The position numbers and the translations under genes are program-made. From Zantedeschia hybrid cultivar (lineage: Eukaryota; Streptophyta; Magnoliopsida; Alismatales; Araceae): 64,000 nt of DNA. The notes beneath the pieces were generated by a model. It worked only from the letters and a program-made list of their open reading frames with translations. It had not been told where the DNA came from and made no database searches. Positions 23,301 through 33,791 of this stretch are shown here, in pieces (positions within the stretch are counted from its first letter, which is position 1; the number at the start of each line of letters is the position of its first letter). Location of the stretch: NCBI GenBank assembly GCA_030544215.1, contig JARZZO010000013.1:24108729-24172728 (forward strand), read 5' to 3'.

Positions 23301-23481
23301 TTTTCTTCACCGGCACAATATTTGCCAGCCATATTGGGTATATGCATTCTTTGATGAAGTCAACTTCTCGCATCTTGTCAACTTCGGCATTCACCATGAT
23401 TTCTAATTCAGGGCGCATTCGCCTCTGAGTCTGCTTTATTGGCTTGACTTCGGGGAGAATTGATAGCTCATGCTCCGCCAC
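20386..23481 (-). pseudogene. pol: Pol of element 1: RT, RNase H, archaeal-type RNase H, integrase (integrase deleted)
   Basis: The 1031-residue frame holds RT (FRDLNKACPKD about 69, FMDGLSGYNQI about 101, catalytic YVDD about 165), a gypsy RNase H (LDAS about 317) and a second, archaeal-type RNase H (YFDGAS about 468, TNNEAEYEAL about 511, GDS about 539, QADALAKLA about 590). Integrase follows: His/Cys zinc finger (H at about 711 and 718, SCPQC about 749), a catalytic Asp in SDNGTPF, Glu in GMAEAFNKT, and a C-terminal WVGPF motif. Compared with element 2, 48 residues between WPFA and RHNI are missing, including GMDAVGP with the first catalytic Asp. Two residues (ID) before FRDLN are also lost. 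A one-base deletion near 23490 separates it from the upstream frame. Confidence 0.95.
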
Positions 23482-23546
23482 TGAAGGGTCCAGCCAGGCA
23501 TTTCTTTATAATTCCAGGCGAAACAATCTTTGAATTCTATCAAGAA

Positions 23547-24108
23547 CTAAATGTACGCCTGTCTTTCTTTATCGCTTAGGAGGGCGCTGAGGAAAACCGG
23601 CCGAGGGTCTTCTGGTTCACTGAGATTGATCTCTACCAGTTCGTCAACCGTGGCTTGTCCTCCATCCTCTATCTCTCGGGGAGCTGGCTGAAGGTCGATG
23701 AAGTCCTCATCTCCATTTATATCGGCCAAATAGGCTTCATGCCCTTCGCCTGAATTTTCATGCGGGCCTTGGGAGATCGCATCAGTAGCTCCCGAAGGTC
23801 CTTCTTGCTCTTCCATATGGTCGTTATTTGTGTATTGGGAAGGCTTTGCTAGACATCGTTCCCATTCACAAATAGCATTCGTTTCGGTTGAGGCTATTCT
23901 GACAGGTGGAGGGATTTCTTCATTCTCATCCCCCGAACTGTCAAATCTGACATGACCAGTTGGCTCTTCTACCCCCGATGGTAGACTCACCATATGGATT
24001 GCATATAGGGTAGAAGGCCCGTGGCGTGGCCTATATCCAAGGCCTCTTCTATCTTGATTGGATGATTGCCCCCTGACTTCTGCAGGATGCCATAATTCTC
24101 GAAAAAAT
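23547..24108 (-). pseudogene. Protease-RT linker of element 1, frameshifted
   Basis: An acidic 148-residue frame (23993-23547) lies in a different frame from the neighbouring pro and pol frames, so compensating frameshifts occur near 24110 and near 23490. It ends ...KERQAYI, then TAG, then FLIEFKDCFAWNYKEM, which is the usual lead-in to the RT of Tat-type elements. No intron is needed to join pro to pol here. Confidence 0.75.
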
Positions 24109-25905
24109 TTATTCCTGGCTGCACTGTCTTTCTGGGATACTTTGGCGTTTGCACATTTGTCTTATATATTGGGGCATATCGTCCATTTCTTGGATTACTT
24201 CTTCGACTTCCGGCCGGGCATTTCCATGTCCAAAACCGTCCTCGGGAGGATCCTCTGGCACGAGATCTCCCTTATAAAATATGATGCGCCGCCTGTCTTT
24301 GTGACGGACTACGAAGGTTTTCAATTCTTCCACAGTGTGGACTTCCCTAAGGAATATGGGCTTTGTAAGGCCGGGAGGTAGGCATATGCTGGCCTCTATT
24401 TCTTCGCTAATAGCATTGGCTTCCAAATTGATGGCCGGCCTGCCAAATTTAGCCGACTTCCGATGAGACGGACCGGACTTCATTCCTTGCCGGAATCTAG
24501 CAGCTTTGGCCTCGTTAATTGTGATTCCGCCTTCCTCATCGGGAGACTTATCGGCTATCTTCTTCCCCTTACGGCGGCTTTCGCCGGTCGTCAGGTCCGA
24601 GGCCTTATCAAAGTATAGTTGTGCATCTGCAAGATGGCAGTCATATGCCTTAAATGGCTCCAAATCGGCAAATATCCGGTGTTGCTCACCGTCTTTTGTA
24701 TATTTGAGGCATTAGTGGAGAGTCGAAGGCACCACCCAATTTCTATGTAACCAAGGCCTAACAAGTAATGCCTTGAAGGAGGTATTGGAGTCGACTATGA
24801 GAAAGGACACTTGGGTCACCCAGTCGTCCAAACATAACTCCACATCAACTCGACCAAGGGCCTCTTCCGCCTCTTGGTTGAATCCCGATATCGTTATTCC
24901 CAGCACCTTTTTCATGTATGGGGTGAGGTATAACGCTTGAAATGTTTTGAGGGGCAGTATGTTTACGGCAGAACCTAAATCTACCAATATTCTATCGACC
25001 TCCCGGCCATTGATTTTGCCCCGCATGTATAATGGTCTGTTATGGCATGGCGATGATAACAGCATATCATCATCGGTAAAAGCTACCGTAGCCTCATATG
25101 TTTCATATGCCTGAGCCCTTATTTCGGCCATATGGACCTCATATGTTTCGGAATTTTGTAAGGCAGTAATCAATGCCTCCCTCAATTCCTTGCTCAAGGC
25201 TATCGCTTCCCATATGCTGAGGGATGCTGGCATTCTCTTCATATTCTGCAATACCTTTCGATCCGCCCTGGCTCGGGCTTGTTCGATAGGGGGTATTATT
25301 TCTGCCATGCTGTGAAGGGTCTCCTTCAAGGCCTTTGACTGCTCCCCAGAAATCGGAGATTCTTCTGTCTGCATTTCCCCTTTTGTAGGATCAATTTGTG
25401 CTTCTTCGGCGAATAATTCCGCCAAGGTCTCGACTCCCTCTGCGAGATTTGGTTGGACCACAAGGTTTATCTCTCCTGGTTCCTTGATGGATTGAGCATT
25501 TTCTGCTTGTGAAGAGCATTCTTCTTCATCGGAAGAAAAGCAGAAGCGAATATTACTCCGGATTTCTGGCCTTGGAATTGGCCCTGGGGTTTCTCCCCTG
25601 AAGTAGATAATTTTATCTTGATTGTGTTGATCTTTATCCCGACCATTATTGTGGTCTCGACCTCGACCTCGGCCTCGGCCTTTATTCTGATTTCTCCGGT
25701 TCCCCTTCCTTTGATAGGTAGCCAAAGGGGTCCCGGTTTCTGGTGGAGCGTGCCTCGCTTCGCCATCTGAGATATTTTGCAGTTGAGCCGACACCACATG
25801 ACAGGCTCGATATTGTTGCTCTATTTTTTCCATTGTTAGCCTATCATCCCAGAATAAGCTGACATCGTCCGGGATGGAGAGTTCGTCCTCACTAGCCTTT
25901 CGCAT
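24109..25905 (-). pseudogene. pro: Protease region of element 1, one internal stop and altered active site
   Basis: One frame is interrupted by TAA at 24714-24712, giving pieces of 397 and 184 residues. The start is basic with a run of Arg-Gly repeats (GRGRGRGRD, about 76-84). The retroviral aspartyl protease fold is recognised by ILVDLGSAVNILP (about 307-319), LGITISGF and ALLVRPWLH near the end. The active-site triplet is DLG; related Tat/Ogre elements have D-(S/T/G)-G, and the usual LLGRPWIH Gly is Val. Both suggest an inactive protease. The frame after the stop (DLEPFKAYDCHLADAQ) is a typical continuation toward the linker. Confidence 0.85.
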
Positions 25906-25911
25906 GCGACT

Positions 25912-26919
25912 CTAGAGGTCCAACAGCCATGCTCTGAGGCGAGTTCGTCGATTGAACTCTTCCCATGGGATATATTGATCCAGAGGGACATCCTCTGTGG
26001 GCCGACTTGGCCGATATTCTTCTAATTCATCGATGATTTTCTGCAGCCTTCGAAGTGGTGAGTTTTTGTCCTCAGACATATTTATGGCATTAGCAAGCAT
26101 TTCTTGCTTCTTTAGCCTTCTCTTCTCACTTCTTTTTCTATTCTTTTCTTGCTTCTTTCTCCTTGCTGCTTCTTGAATGAAGCTGGATTGGGCTGGCATT
26201 TCTGGGAGTGGGTCGAAATGAACCACAACTTTTCCCCTTGCCGTATGTGTTTGCAAGGGTTTAGCCATCTTAGGCTTCTTTTTCTTCTTCGCCTTAGTCC
26301 ACGGACTTCCTGGCTGATCGTGGTCAAGAGTAACTTTGACAGCTTGCTCGACCATCGAATCTGGCAACATTGGATATTCGCTGAATATTTCCTTTCCGGA
26401 CTTTCTGGAGGGATCCACCTCCGGATTTTCTTGTTGACATTTCATGTCCAACATTCGTATTCTCGTGGCTATTGTTGCCACAGTGTCAATGGTGCGAAGG
26501 GTAGGCGGCCCATCGGGTGCCATTCCCTTATATGTACTATCTGTGACGTCCCTCACATTGGAGGAAAACTTATGGACCATATTCACAAAATAATTGGTCA
26601 TATGAGGTTGTAGGGGATCAACTAGATATTTCCCCATATTTATTTGTCCTTCTTGGATTAACTTTTCTATCTCATCCTTGAGGACGAAGCAATGCTCCGT
26701 TCGGTGCCCAAGGGCACGATGGTAGTGACAGAAGTTAGGATCATCTGTCATACGCATCTCTTCCTCCCTTCTTGGCTTTGGAAGGATGATGACTTTCTTT
26801 TTCATACAAAGTCGGAAAAGTTCGCGAACTTTGTCTTTGGGGAATGAGTAGGGCTTTGCGCGCCTTTCCCTCAGAGTCAATGAGTTTCTGAAGCGTATTC
26901 CAGTCTCTTTATCGACCAT
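25912..26919 (-). CDS. Second nucleocapsid-like ORF of element 1 (335 aa)
   Basis: It follows the gag stop (TAA at 26931-26929) in the same frame, with ATG nine bases later, and ends in TAG nine bases before the next ATG. Residues about 22-107 (PYSFPKDKVRELF, then CHYHRALGHRTEHC, then MGKYLVDPLQPH) are a diverged duplicate of the gag zinc-knuckle segment (PYSFTREHTRKLF, CPYHRMLGHVIEDC, MGKHLVNPPQPH). The C-terminal half is very basic (KAKKKKKPK, RRKKQEKNRKRSEKRRLKK), as expected for nucleic-acid binding. It could originally have been part of one gag-pro polyprotein. Confidence 0.75.
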   Translation of the reverse strand: MVDKETGIRFRNSLTLRERRAKPYSFPKDKVRELFRLCMKKKVIILPKPRREEEMRMTDDPNFCHYHRALGHRTEHCFVLKDEIEKLIQEGQINMGKYLVDPLQPHMTNYFVNMVHKFSSNVRDVTDSTYKGMAPDGPPTLRTIDTVATIATRIRMLDMKCQQENPEVDPSRKSGKEIFSEYPMLPDSMVEQAVKVTLDHDQPGSPWTKAKKKKKPKMAKPLQTHTARGKVVVHFDPLPEMPAQSSFIQEAARRKKQEKNRKRSEKRRLKKQEMLANAINMSEDKNSPLRRLQKIIDELEEYRPSRPTEDVPLDQYIPWEEFNRRTRLRAWLLDL

Positions 26920-26928
26920 TCGCCTGGC

Positions 26929-28812
26929 TTAACGCCCTCTTTCGACTATTCTTACGCTTTCATGGCTTCTTCTATAAGTAGTTTCTTCTTGGCGATATGT
27001 TTCCAAGTCCTCTCTAGGAAACATGGTTTGTTTGCCTCTTTTTCTTGAAGGACGATCGGGATCCGATTCCATCCCTTCAGAAGAGAAGAATCTGTCAACC
27101 TTATTGAATGACAGAGTTTCTGAAAACTGCCTGGAGAGTCCCTCCATCATCTGGGTAAGCTCCTCTTGTTGACATGAGAGTCGTGTCAGGCTTGTCTGGA
27201 TTTCTTCCAATGCCGCCATGACCGAGTCCCCGGGGGGAGGAGTCGCTAGAGTATATATTGGTGTTGCCTTACGCTCCGACGTGGGCCTCACCGCTTCTTC
27301 CTCGGGATGATACCCGGATGAGCTCTCGCTCATATAGATGACATTAACAGCAAATGCCTGCTTATTTCTTTGGTGAGGCTGAGGAGGGTTTACCAAGTGT
27401 TTACCCATCTCCACTGCGCCTTCCCGGATAAGTTTTTTCATTTCGTCTTTGCAGACATAACAATCTTCTATGACATGCCCCAACATTCGATGATATGGGC
27501 AATAATTTGGCTCATTAACCCTGCCTGCCTCGGCTAGCTTTTTGGGCTCAGGGAGCGATAGAAGTTTCGCCCGCATACATGTTTCGAACAATTTCCTTGT
27601 ATGCTCGCGGGTGAAAGAGTATGGCTTTTTCATTCTTTCGGCAAGGGAAGAAACTGGCGCATTCCCTTCCCCTTTTTTATTGACTGTTGGGACACTGGGA
27701 CCTCCCCTAGCCTCGCTCCTTTCTGGAGCTGGAGAAAAGTCGACTGTATTTACTTCTTTAGCCGGAGCGCCTTGCTCCCTGGGTGCCTTCCCCTTATTTG
27801 GGAGTATAGTGGGGTAATCGGCGAAGAACATCTCGATCTCCGTCATAATATTATTGAGTTGATCGAAGTTTCTGACATTGGCTCCGATCAATTTCTCATT
27901 TATTTCGAGTTTCAAACCCCTTTTGCATAATCTCACTGCGTCTTCATGGACGGGTGGATTGTCGCACCTCATACTGAGGTTCCGCCATTTCTTAATATAA
28001 TCCACGGCGGATTCATTCTTTCCTTGTTTGAGTGTCACTAATTCAGTGATAGTGACCTTCCGCTCCGATACTTTGAAGCGATCAAGGAATTTTTTCTGCA
28101 TTTCTTCCCAGTTGCTTATAGAGTTGGGCTTCAGCTTGGCGTACCACTGGAATGCCGTGCCGGTGAGAGAAGTCGAGAAGAACCTTAAAAGGTATGCCTC
28201 CTCAGTTGCCAATTCTCCCAGGTCACTCATATAATGGGCTATATGCTCTTGGGCTGAGCCCTCCCCGTCGTATCTTGTGACTTTGGGGCGTTTATTATGA
28301 TCCGCTGGAAGCTTTTTGAACATGTGACGAACCGGGAACGGCACCTTATATAAGTCAAACGTGCTTATTCCCTCGTCCAGTTCGGCCATCTTGGCCTCAA
28401 CAATTTGCTCGATCATGTGCTTTTGCGATACTGTCGCATCTTCTGCTGATGCACGTGATTGATGAGCATTATAGTTGGGCTCTTCGGCCCTGTCTTCCTG
28501 AACCTCCTCAGGACTGAAGTTGACCTCAACAACTGGGGGTCCTGCTGGTGCAGGAACGGCCCTAGGTGGAGGCAGATTTATTGGAGGAGCGGGGGCAACC
28601 CTCTGCTGTTCCTCCATCTTCTGTATCAGGCCATACAACAAGGCCTTTAATTGTTGATTTTCCTGCCTAATCTCCTCAAGAGTCTGAGGTTGCGGTTGTT
28701 CCTGCGGCAGTTGTGCAACTCCTGGCTCCTGGGCATTGGCTGCACCTTCATTGACTTGGGATGGTTCTGCCCCCTGGCCTACTTGGCCCAGTAGGCGCAT
28801 GGCTTGCTCCAT
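26929..28812 (-). CDS. gag: Gag polyprotein of element 1 (627 aa)
   Basis: The N-terminal 60 residues contain a Gln/Leu-rich coiled coil, then a Pro-rich stretch. Residues about 180-330 match the retrotransposon gag domain: KVTRYDGEGSAQEHIAHY, FFSTSLTGTAFQWY, SNWEEMQKKFLDRF, YIKKWRNLSMRC. A zinc knuckle of form CPYHRMLGHVIEDC lies near 445-465. The C-terminus is charged and ends RIVERGR before TAA. It would build the virus-like particle that packages the RNA. The start is placed 24 nt after the ORF1 stop, in the same frame. Confidence 0.9.
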   Translation of the reverse strand: MEQAMRLLGQVGQGAEPSQVNEGAANAQEPGVAQLPQEQPQPQTLEEIRQENQQLKALLYGLIQKMEEQQRVAPAPPINLPPPRAVPAPAGPPVVEVNFSPEEVQEDRAEEPNYNAHQSRASAEDATVSQKHMIEQIVEAKMAELDEGISTFDLYKVPFPVRHMFKKLPADHNKRPKVTRYDGEGSAQEHIAHYMSDLGELATEEAYLLRFFSTSLTGTAFQWYAKLKPNSISNWEEMQKKFLDRFKVSERKVTITELVTLKQGKNESAVDYIKKWRNLSMRCDNPPVHEDAVRLCKRGLKLEINEKLIGANVRNFDQLNNIMTEIEMFFADYPTILPNKGKAPREQGAPAKEVNTVDFSPAPERSEARGGPSVPTVNKKGEGNAPVSSLAERMKKPYSFTREHTRKLFETCMRAKLLSLPEPKKLAEAGRVNEPNYCPYHRMLGHVIEDCYVCKDEMKKLIREGAVEMGKHLVNPPQPHQRNKQAFAVNVIYMSESSSGYHPEEEAVRPTSERKATPIYTLATPPPGDSVMAALEEIQTSLTRLSCQQEELTQMMEGLSRQFSETLSFNKVDRFFSSEGMESDPDRPSRKRGKQTMFPREDLETYRQEETTYRRSHESVRIVERGR

Positions 28813-28836
28813 TTGGCGGGTAATTGGCCCACCTCT

Positions 28837-29772
28837 TTACATTATCCCAGCAGTATTGCTCGGCTCTTCCGATTGAGAAGGCTGCCGATTTGTGCTGGAT
28901 GTATAGCAGGTATATATTCGGATGCCATCATCCGTCATCCGGGCGGTCCTTCTTTTCCTCTGTGCCGGCCGCACCAGGGCACCGAGTCTTTCGAAGACCG
29001 AAGCCCGCTTTTGGACAGGCTCTTGCTCTTCGCGGATATCCTTCTTTCCCCGACCTCGCTTAGGATGAAGCCGGGTCGATGGATGAACTATTTCCCTGAC
29101 CGGCTCCGCAGGTCTGGGATGCTGCTGTTCTGCTAAGGTAGCCCTAGCCTCACGGATTTTACGGGCTTCCTTTTTGGTCACCCATATTTTCTTTAGGCAG
29201 GGCGCCTGCCCCTCCTGGTGTTTGCCCCCATTTTGGGGAATAGTGCTATCCCGTGCTCGGGGTGCGATATTACCCCCGGTATGCCAGGATGTAGTATACG
29301 CAGGCCGATGAACCACGGCTTTTTGCGTTCTCTTCTTCTTTTTAAATGCCGCCATATCTTGGCATACCTTTGACAGAATCCCGAAACGGTTGCGGACCGG
29401 GACTGTCGGGATGTGCCGAGTTTCCGGAATGATTGGTTCCCTGCCATCCAAACGGATGCGCAAGTCCCCAACCAATATGGTTTTCCTGGTCCGGGAGGGA
29501 CTCGGGGGAGCATTTTTCTTCTCTTGCCTCCTTCTGGACGAGGAAGCGTGGGATGCCGTGATAGTGTTGGTGGTGTAGACAACTTGTCTTTTCCCACCCT
29601 TGTTGGCCTCCTTCTCCTACGCAGGAGCTTGCTCGGGTACTGGGATTACTCCCAGGAAGTATGGTGACCCCACAACTGCGGGGAAATCGCCGAAGCTGGT
29701 CGACACTGTGAGGTACCCACACTGGACGTGGGCTGCCACGGCGAGGGGGCCATAAGTGACCCTTGCTGCCAT
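28837..29772 (-). pseudogene. ORF1 upstream of gag in element 1, one in-frame stop
   Basis: The frame opens at ATG 29772-29770 (MAARVTYGPLAVAAHV), meets TAG at 29619-29617 and continues to TAA at 28839-28837, about 312 codons in all. The second part is basic, with VGDLRIRLDGREPIIPETRH, FKKKKRTQK and KRGRGKKDIREE. No domain is recognised. An extra ORF before gag is a known feature of Ogre-type elements, with unknown function. It is in the same frame as gag and the protease. Overlapping minus-strand ORFs in other frames (29193-29597, 29342-29899) are shadows. Confidence 0.65.
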
Positions 29773-29880
29773 TGTTGCTCCGACGGGTGGAAGACTTAAC
29801 CACCTGCGTAAGACATGGCAAAGTTAGTAGTAGAGTTATGGTGAGGGCATCACCGGACAGAGAAATGAAGGGAAAGAGTG

Positions 29881-29898
29881 GTCCCACCGGGCGTGCCA
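29881..29898 (-). other. Primer-binding site, element 1
   Basis: Four bases (GAGA) after the sense-strand end of the 5' LTR the minus strand reads TGGCACGCCCGGTGGGAC. TGG plus GC-rich sequence fits complementarity to a tRNA 3' end; tRNA-Arg is used by many Ogre/Tat elements, but I cannot verify which tRNA matches. Confidence 0.65.
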
Positions 29899-29902
29899 TC
29901 TC

Positions 29903-32900
29903 TGTTTGCGAAGGTTTTTTTCTCTAAAACCTTCCGTCGGGACCGGACCTAGACACATCTCTCCTATGTCGGATTATTCGGAAATCCATTTTTTTTGTTT
30001 ATCTAGAGGATTATAGGTCGGTTTTATATTTTATCAGACTATGAGAGCTTGGGATTAGCCCTCAGGGAATCCGGGACTTCGAATCAGGCGAAGATTCGAG
30101 TATATGACCTCTCTCCACTGACCTCGGTCAGTGTTAATTACGCTGAGCAACTGCTCGGCAACCCTTGATTAATCGTCCGTATGATGCCCTTAATCATGCA
30201 AAACTACTACTACAGGCAGCGCATGCATATGGATGTGAAGGCATATTTTAGGTTGAATCTTTAGCCTCACCCCTGGTTTGGGGACAATTTTTATATGGTT
30301 TAGGATTGATTCCTGGTTATTAGGATTGGTCCTAGGTTAGGCGGATTAATATGGATTAATTCCCAATTTTTAATCCCACAGGGGTTTTTTTGCAATTTTA
30401 CATCTTTTGGGGATTTTTATGAACTATGGGGTCTTATGAAAGTATAGCAGCTTATAAGTGTATGGGGGTGAGTTTTAAGGGCTTTAAACCTCATGGGAGT
30501 CATAAAATCAATTTTTAAAGCTATGAGGGTTTTTTAGTAATTTTCCCTTAAACTAGGTTATTAAGTTTTAGGATTAATATTCAGGTTATATAGAAAGAAA
30601 TTCCACCCATAGTGTGAGTTTAATATTTTCGGGGTTATATATGTAAATATTACACATAGGGGTTTTTTTCGTAATTTTGTATTAAGCCTCATGTGCTTCA
30701 TTTGTGTTCTTTCAGATTTTTTTATTTCTTTTTCTGATTTTTTATGTTAATTTTATTAATTTTATTCATTTTATTTATTTTTATGATTAATTTGATCAAT
30801 TTAATTAATTAATTAATTAAGCATATGAGGTTATTTAGGTTTATAATTTTCTACAGATTTTTACTGTTTTCTTATGGATTTTCCTGATTTTTACTGGTTT
30901 TTTCTGATTTTTTTAATTAATTTTCAGAATTTTTATTAATTAATTGATTATAAATCATTTTTAGGTTCAAATATAATTTTACTAAGATTTATGAACTTAT
31001 ATTTTATTTACTTATGGAGTGAGGTTAGGGTTAGGTTGAGAGTGTTCATAGATTTTTTTTAAGCTTTAGGAAATTAGATGTACATATGTATATTATTTTA
31101 AAACATAATGATAATTATATAGTTTAAATGACACACAAAGACACAAATTCAGATTTAATTTTGACAGAAATTCGCCTTAAAGTATGGCATTTTACAAAAA
31201 AGGGCCGGCAGAGCTTCCCCTTAGCATTGAACCTTAGGAGAGAAGGCTCCCCGGGACGAAAGAAGAACTCCCGAAATCGCAGCAAACTCGGGTTTAAAAA
31301 CCCGAATCTGGTCTTCAAGTGGACAGTACCCTCTCTCCAATTTCACACTAGGATTTTAAGGCTAAGTGTGAATATGTATATGCTTATGTGTGCATATGCC
31401 TTTGTATATCTCTCTGTGTGTATGATTTAGGGGGCCATAGGGCCTATTTATAGATTTCAAATCTCAACCCGGTGGGGGGTGCCACCGGATGGAGCAAGGT
31501 GGGGGGTGCCACCGGTTGCATTCTCCTCCCCTCCCTCTCTTTTTTATTTTTTTAATCCCAAGGGCCAATGGGTGAGAGAAGGGGTGAGAGAGAGAGTATT
31601 GAAAAGAGAGAGAGGGGGGGAACCTCGGTGGGCACCCCCACCGGTTCCAACCGGTGGGGGGGGGTGGCCACCGGCCATAGACCCCCCACCGGTTGGGAAC
31701 CGGTGGGGGGTCTCCCCACCGGTTTCCCAAAACCGGTGGGGGGTGTTCCCCTCCCCCACTTCCTTCCTTTTTTCTGTTTTTTGGGCCCATTAAATGAGCC
31801 TTGATTTCAGATTTGGGGGGGGTTTGGCCAATGTGAAAAGGGTTTAGGATGGGATTTTAATGAGGGTTTACATGGAGTTCTCAACCCATGTGAATGAGGT
31901 TAAGAACCTCATTAATTCCCCTTCTTTTTAATTAATTCCCCCCCCCCCCCATTTTTGAATTTTAAAATCTAGAAAGAAGGAAGAGGGAGGGAATCCTCCT
32001 CCCCCCCCCCCCCCCACCGGTTTCCCTCTTGGAACCGGTGGGGGGTTCCCAACCGGTGGGGGGGCCCCCACCGGTTCCCTCTCTCTCTCCTCCACCCCCT
32101 CTTGGCTTATTTAAATGGAGGGGAATGGGGTGGAGGGGTCCACTTCCATTTTGGGAATTTTCTTCCTTGGGTTTTTTTCAGATTTCCTTCTCATTTTGGC
32201 CTGCAGATTTGGTGCCCCTGTGGACTGATTTTTTGGGCCTGTTAGAGGTGCCTATTGGGCCTCTTTTCGGGCTCCCCCATTGGGCCATTTATTGGGCCTA
32301 TCTCCCCCATCATTGGGCCTTCATTTCGGGGCTGATTTAGGTAAATTCCAAAACTGGTTTTACCTTATTTCGGGGCAGATTTTAGTCCGCTTCGGGACTG
32401 AATTTGGGCCTATCCGGGGGGCTTAATGGGCCTCATTTCGGGCTCCTCCATTGGGCCACTTAATGGGCCTGCCCCTCCCATTATTGGGCCTCCCTTCCGG
32501 GGCCATTTTGGGCGAGTCCTAGGACCAATTACGTCCCACTCCGAGACAGATTTCAGCCCACTTTGGGACTGAATTTGATCCGCTTATGGACTGATTTTGA
32601 CCTCTGTTTTGCAGCATTTGGTGCCCCACTTGTCGCTACACTTAGGGTCTCCTTTTGGGTCTCGTTACCGAGGGTTGCAACGGCGGTTCGGGAATTGACC
32701 TTGGAAGCCGGAGCGAAAGACTTGGGGCTGTCTTAGGCTCCTAAAGAAAAATCTGATTAAGGCCTTCTTGGCCTAGGTATGTTCCCTACCCCGTTGCTCT
32801 CGTAATGCGAGCCCGTGACTTTATGCATTTGATGTTTATCCATGCCATAGGCGTATATATATATTTTTTTGGCCTAGCATAGTCTTCCATGAACACGTCG

Positions 32901-33020
32901 TCATGTCCATGTATGTGTTTTCCTATGGGAATCCCACATCGACGTGGGCATGCGTGTGTATGTATAAATGTATATTCATAAAATGCTGTTCTGCATATGG
33001 GATTATTTTTGGGTTCAACA
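29903..33020 (-). repeat. 5' LTR of element 1 (in sense orientation)
   Basis: Begins TGTTGAACCC at 33020 and ends TTCGCAAACA at 29903 on the minus strand. Same internal parts as the 3' LTR, including the TATA box (CTATAAATAG, 31453-31444) that would drive the full-length RNA. Differences from the other LTR are scattered single bases and short indels, pointing to a fairly recent insertion. Confidence 0.95.
31444..31453 (-). promoter_or_regulatory. TATA box of the 5' LTR, element 1
   Basis: CTATAAATAG followed by GCCCTATGGCCCCC on the minus strand, conserved in all three LTRs in the window. This is the likely core promoter for genomic RNA. Confidence 0.6.
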
Positions 33021-33378
33021 CAGTTCCTAACATGAGCAAGGTGCAGTTTATGTAGCAACCTTCTTTCAGCCTCGTGCATGCCAACTAGAAATGCCTACAA
33101 TGCTCATTTACTCCCTAAGAGGTCAACAAAGTTCTGTGCCAAAATGATATCCATAAGTATACATTAAACTATCTGGGTAAAAAGGTTAAGCAACAATTGA
33201 TGCATAAGAAATTATACTACACTGGCAACAAAGGCACTTGAGTTTTCCTTTTCCAGAAACTCAGGAGCAAAGTCAATTTTTTTTAGAAATCCATTGTTAC
33301 AGAAAAAAAAGCATGAATAATCCTTCTATGAACGATAAAGGAAATATGCTTTTAGATACTCCAAGCAAATAAACTCAC

Positions 33379-33469
33379 CAGCTTGAGGATTTGATGAGGT
33401 GTAGATCTTGCCTTGTTCATCAACACAAGCCTTAAACAATTGAGTCCTGGAATCTCTCCAGTCTTTATC
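33379..33469 (-). other. Exon-like island, copy A, intact
   Basis: On the minus strand a 91-nt open stretch lies between an acceptor (TTGCATCTTAG) and a donor (GCTG|GTGAGTTT). It reads DKDWRDSRTQLFKACVDEQG and then KIYTSSNPQA. The composition is protein-like, but I do not recognise the family. Copy B (42814-42904) has the same borders but an in-frame TGA. Confidence 0.45.
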
Positions 33470-33743
33470 CTAAGATGCAAGTACACATCAGAGCATAAGG
33501 TTGAGAAAGCAAGCAAAAAAGCATAGGAAAACAACTAGAATGCAAGGACAACAAGTTGCTCAATGATTACAGATTGACTTGACACTTTATTTACATGCCA
33601 AATAGCCAAATCTAGGTCTTGGAAGTAATAGAAATCAAATCATGCAAAAATGGGATATTGATGTGTATAAATATTCAAAGAATTGACAACTATCACATCA
33701 CTTTGCTGGCATTTAATGCACCAAGAAGCATATATTTAACAAC

Positions 33744-33791
33744 CTGCTAGTAGTTGTAGCTGCGCTAGCAAGTGCCATGGTGGCAGCAAAA
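33744..33791 (-). other. Exon-like island, copy A
   Basis: A 48-nt minus-strand stretch, FAATMALASAATTTSR, between TTATTCTTTCAG and a GTTGTT donor-like site. In copy B the acceptor AG has become AA and the last exon G is A, so splicing there would fail. Confidence 0.3.

Larger units (their letters stand above)
7979..33020 (-). mobile_element. Ogre/Tat-like Ty3/gypsy LTR retrotransposon, element 1 (25.0 kb)
   Basis: The element starts TGTTTGCGAA and ends GGGTTCAACA, flanked by the 5-bp TSD CAGTT (7974-7978, 33021-33025). Copy B has the uninterrupted site at 42464-42468. LTRs of 3130 and 3118 bp differ by roughly 1 to 2 percent by eye. Coding order on the minus strand is ORF1, gag, second zinc knuckle, protease, RT, RNase H, archaeal-type RNase H, integrase. 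ORF1 upstream of gag and the additional RNase H are marks of the Ogre/Tat lineage. A minisatellite and an antisense PMD gene lie between pol and the 3' LTR. Several stops, frameshifts and a 144-bp integrase deletion show it cannot act alone. It sits in the interior of host copy A. Confidence 0.95.
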
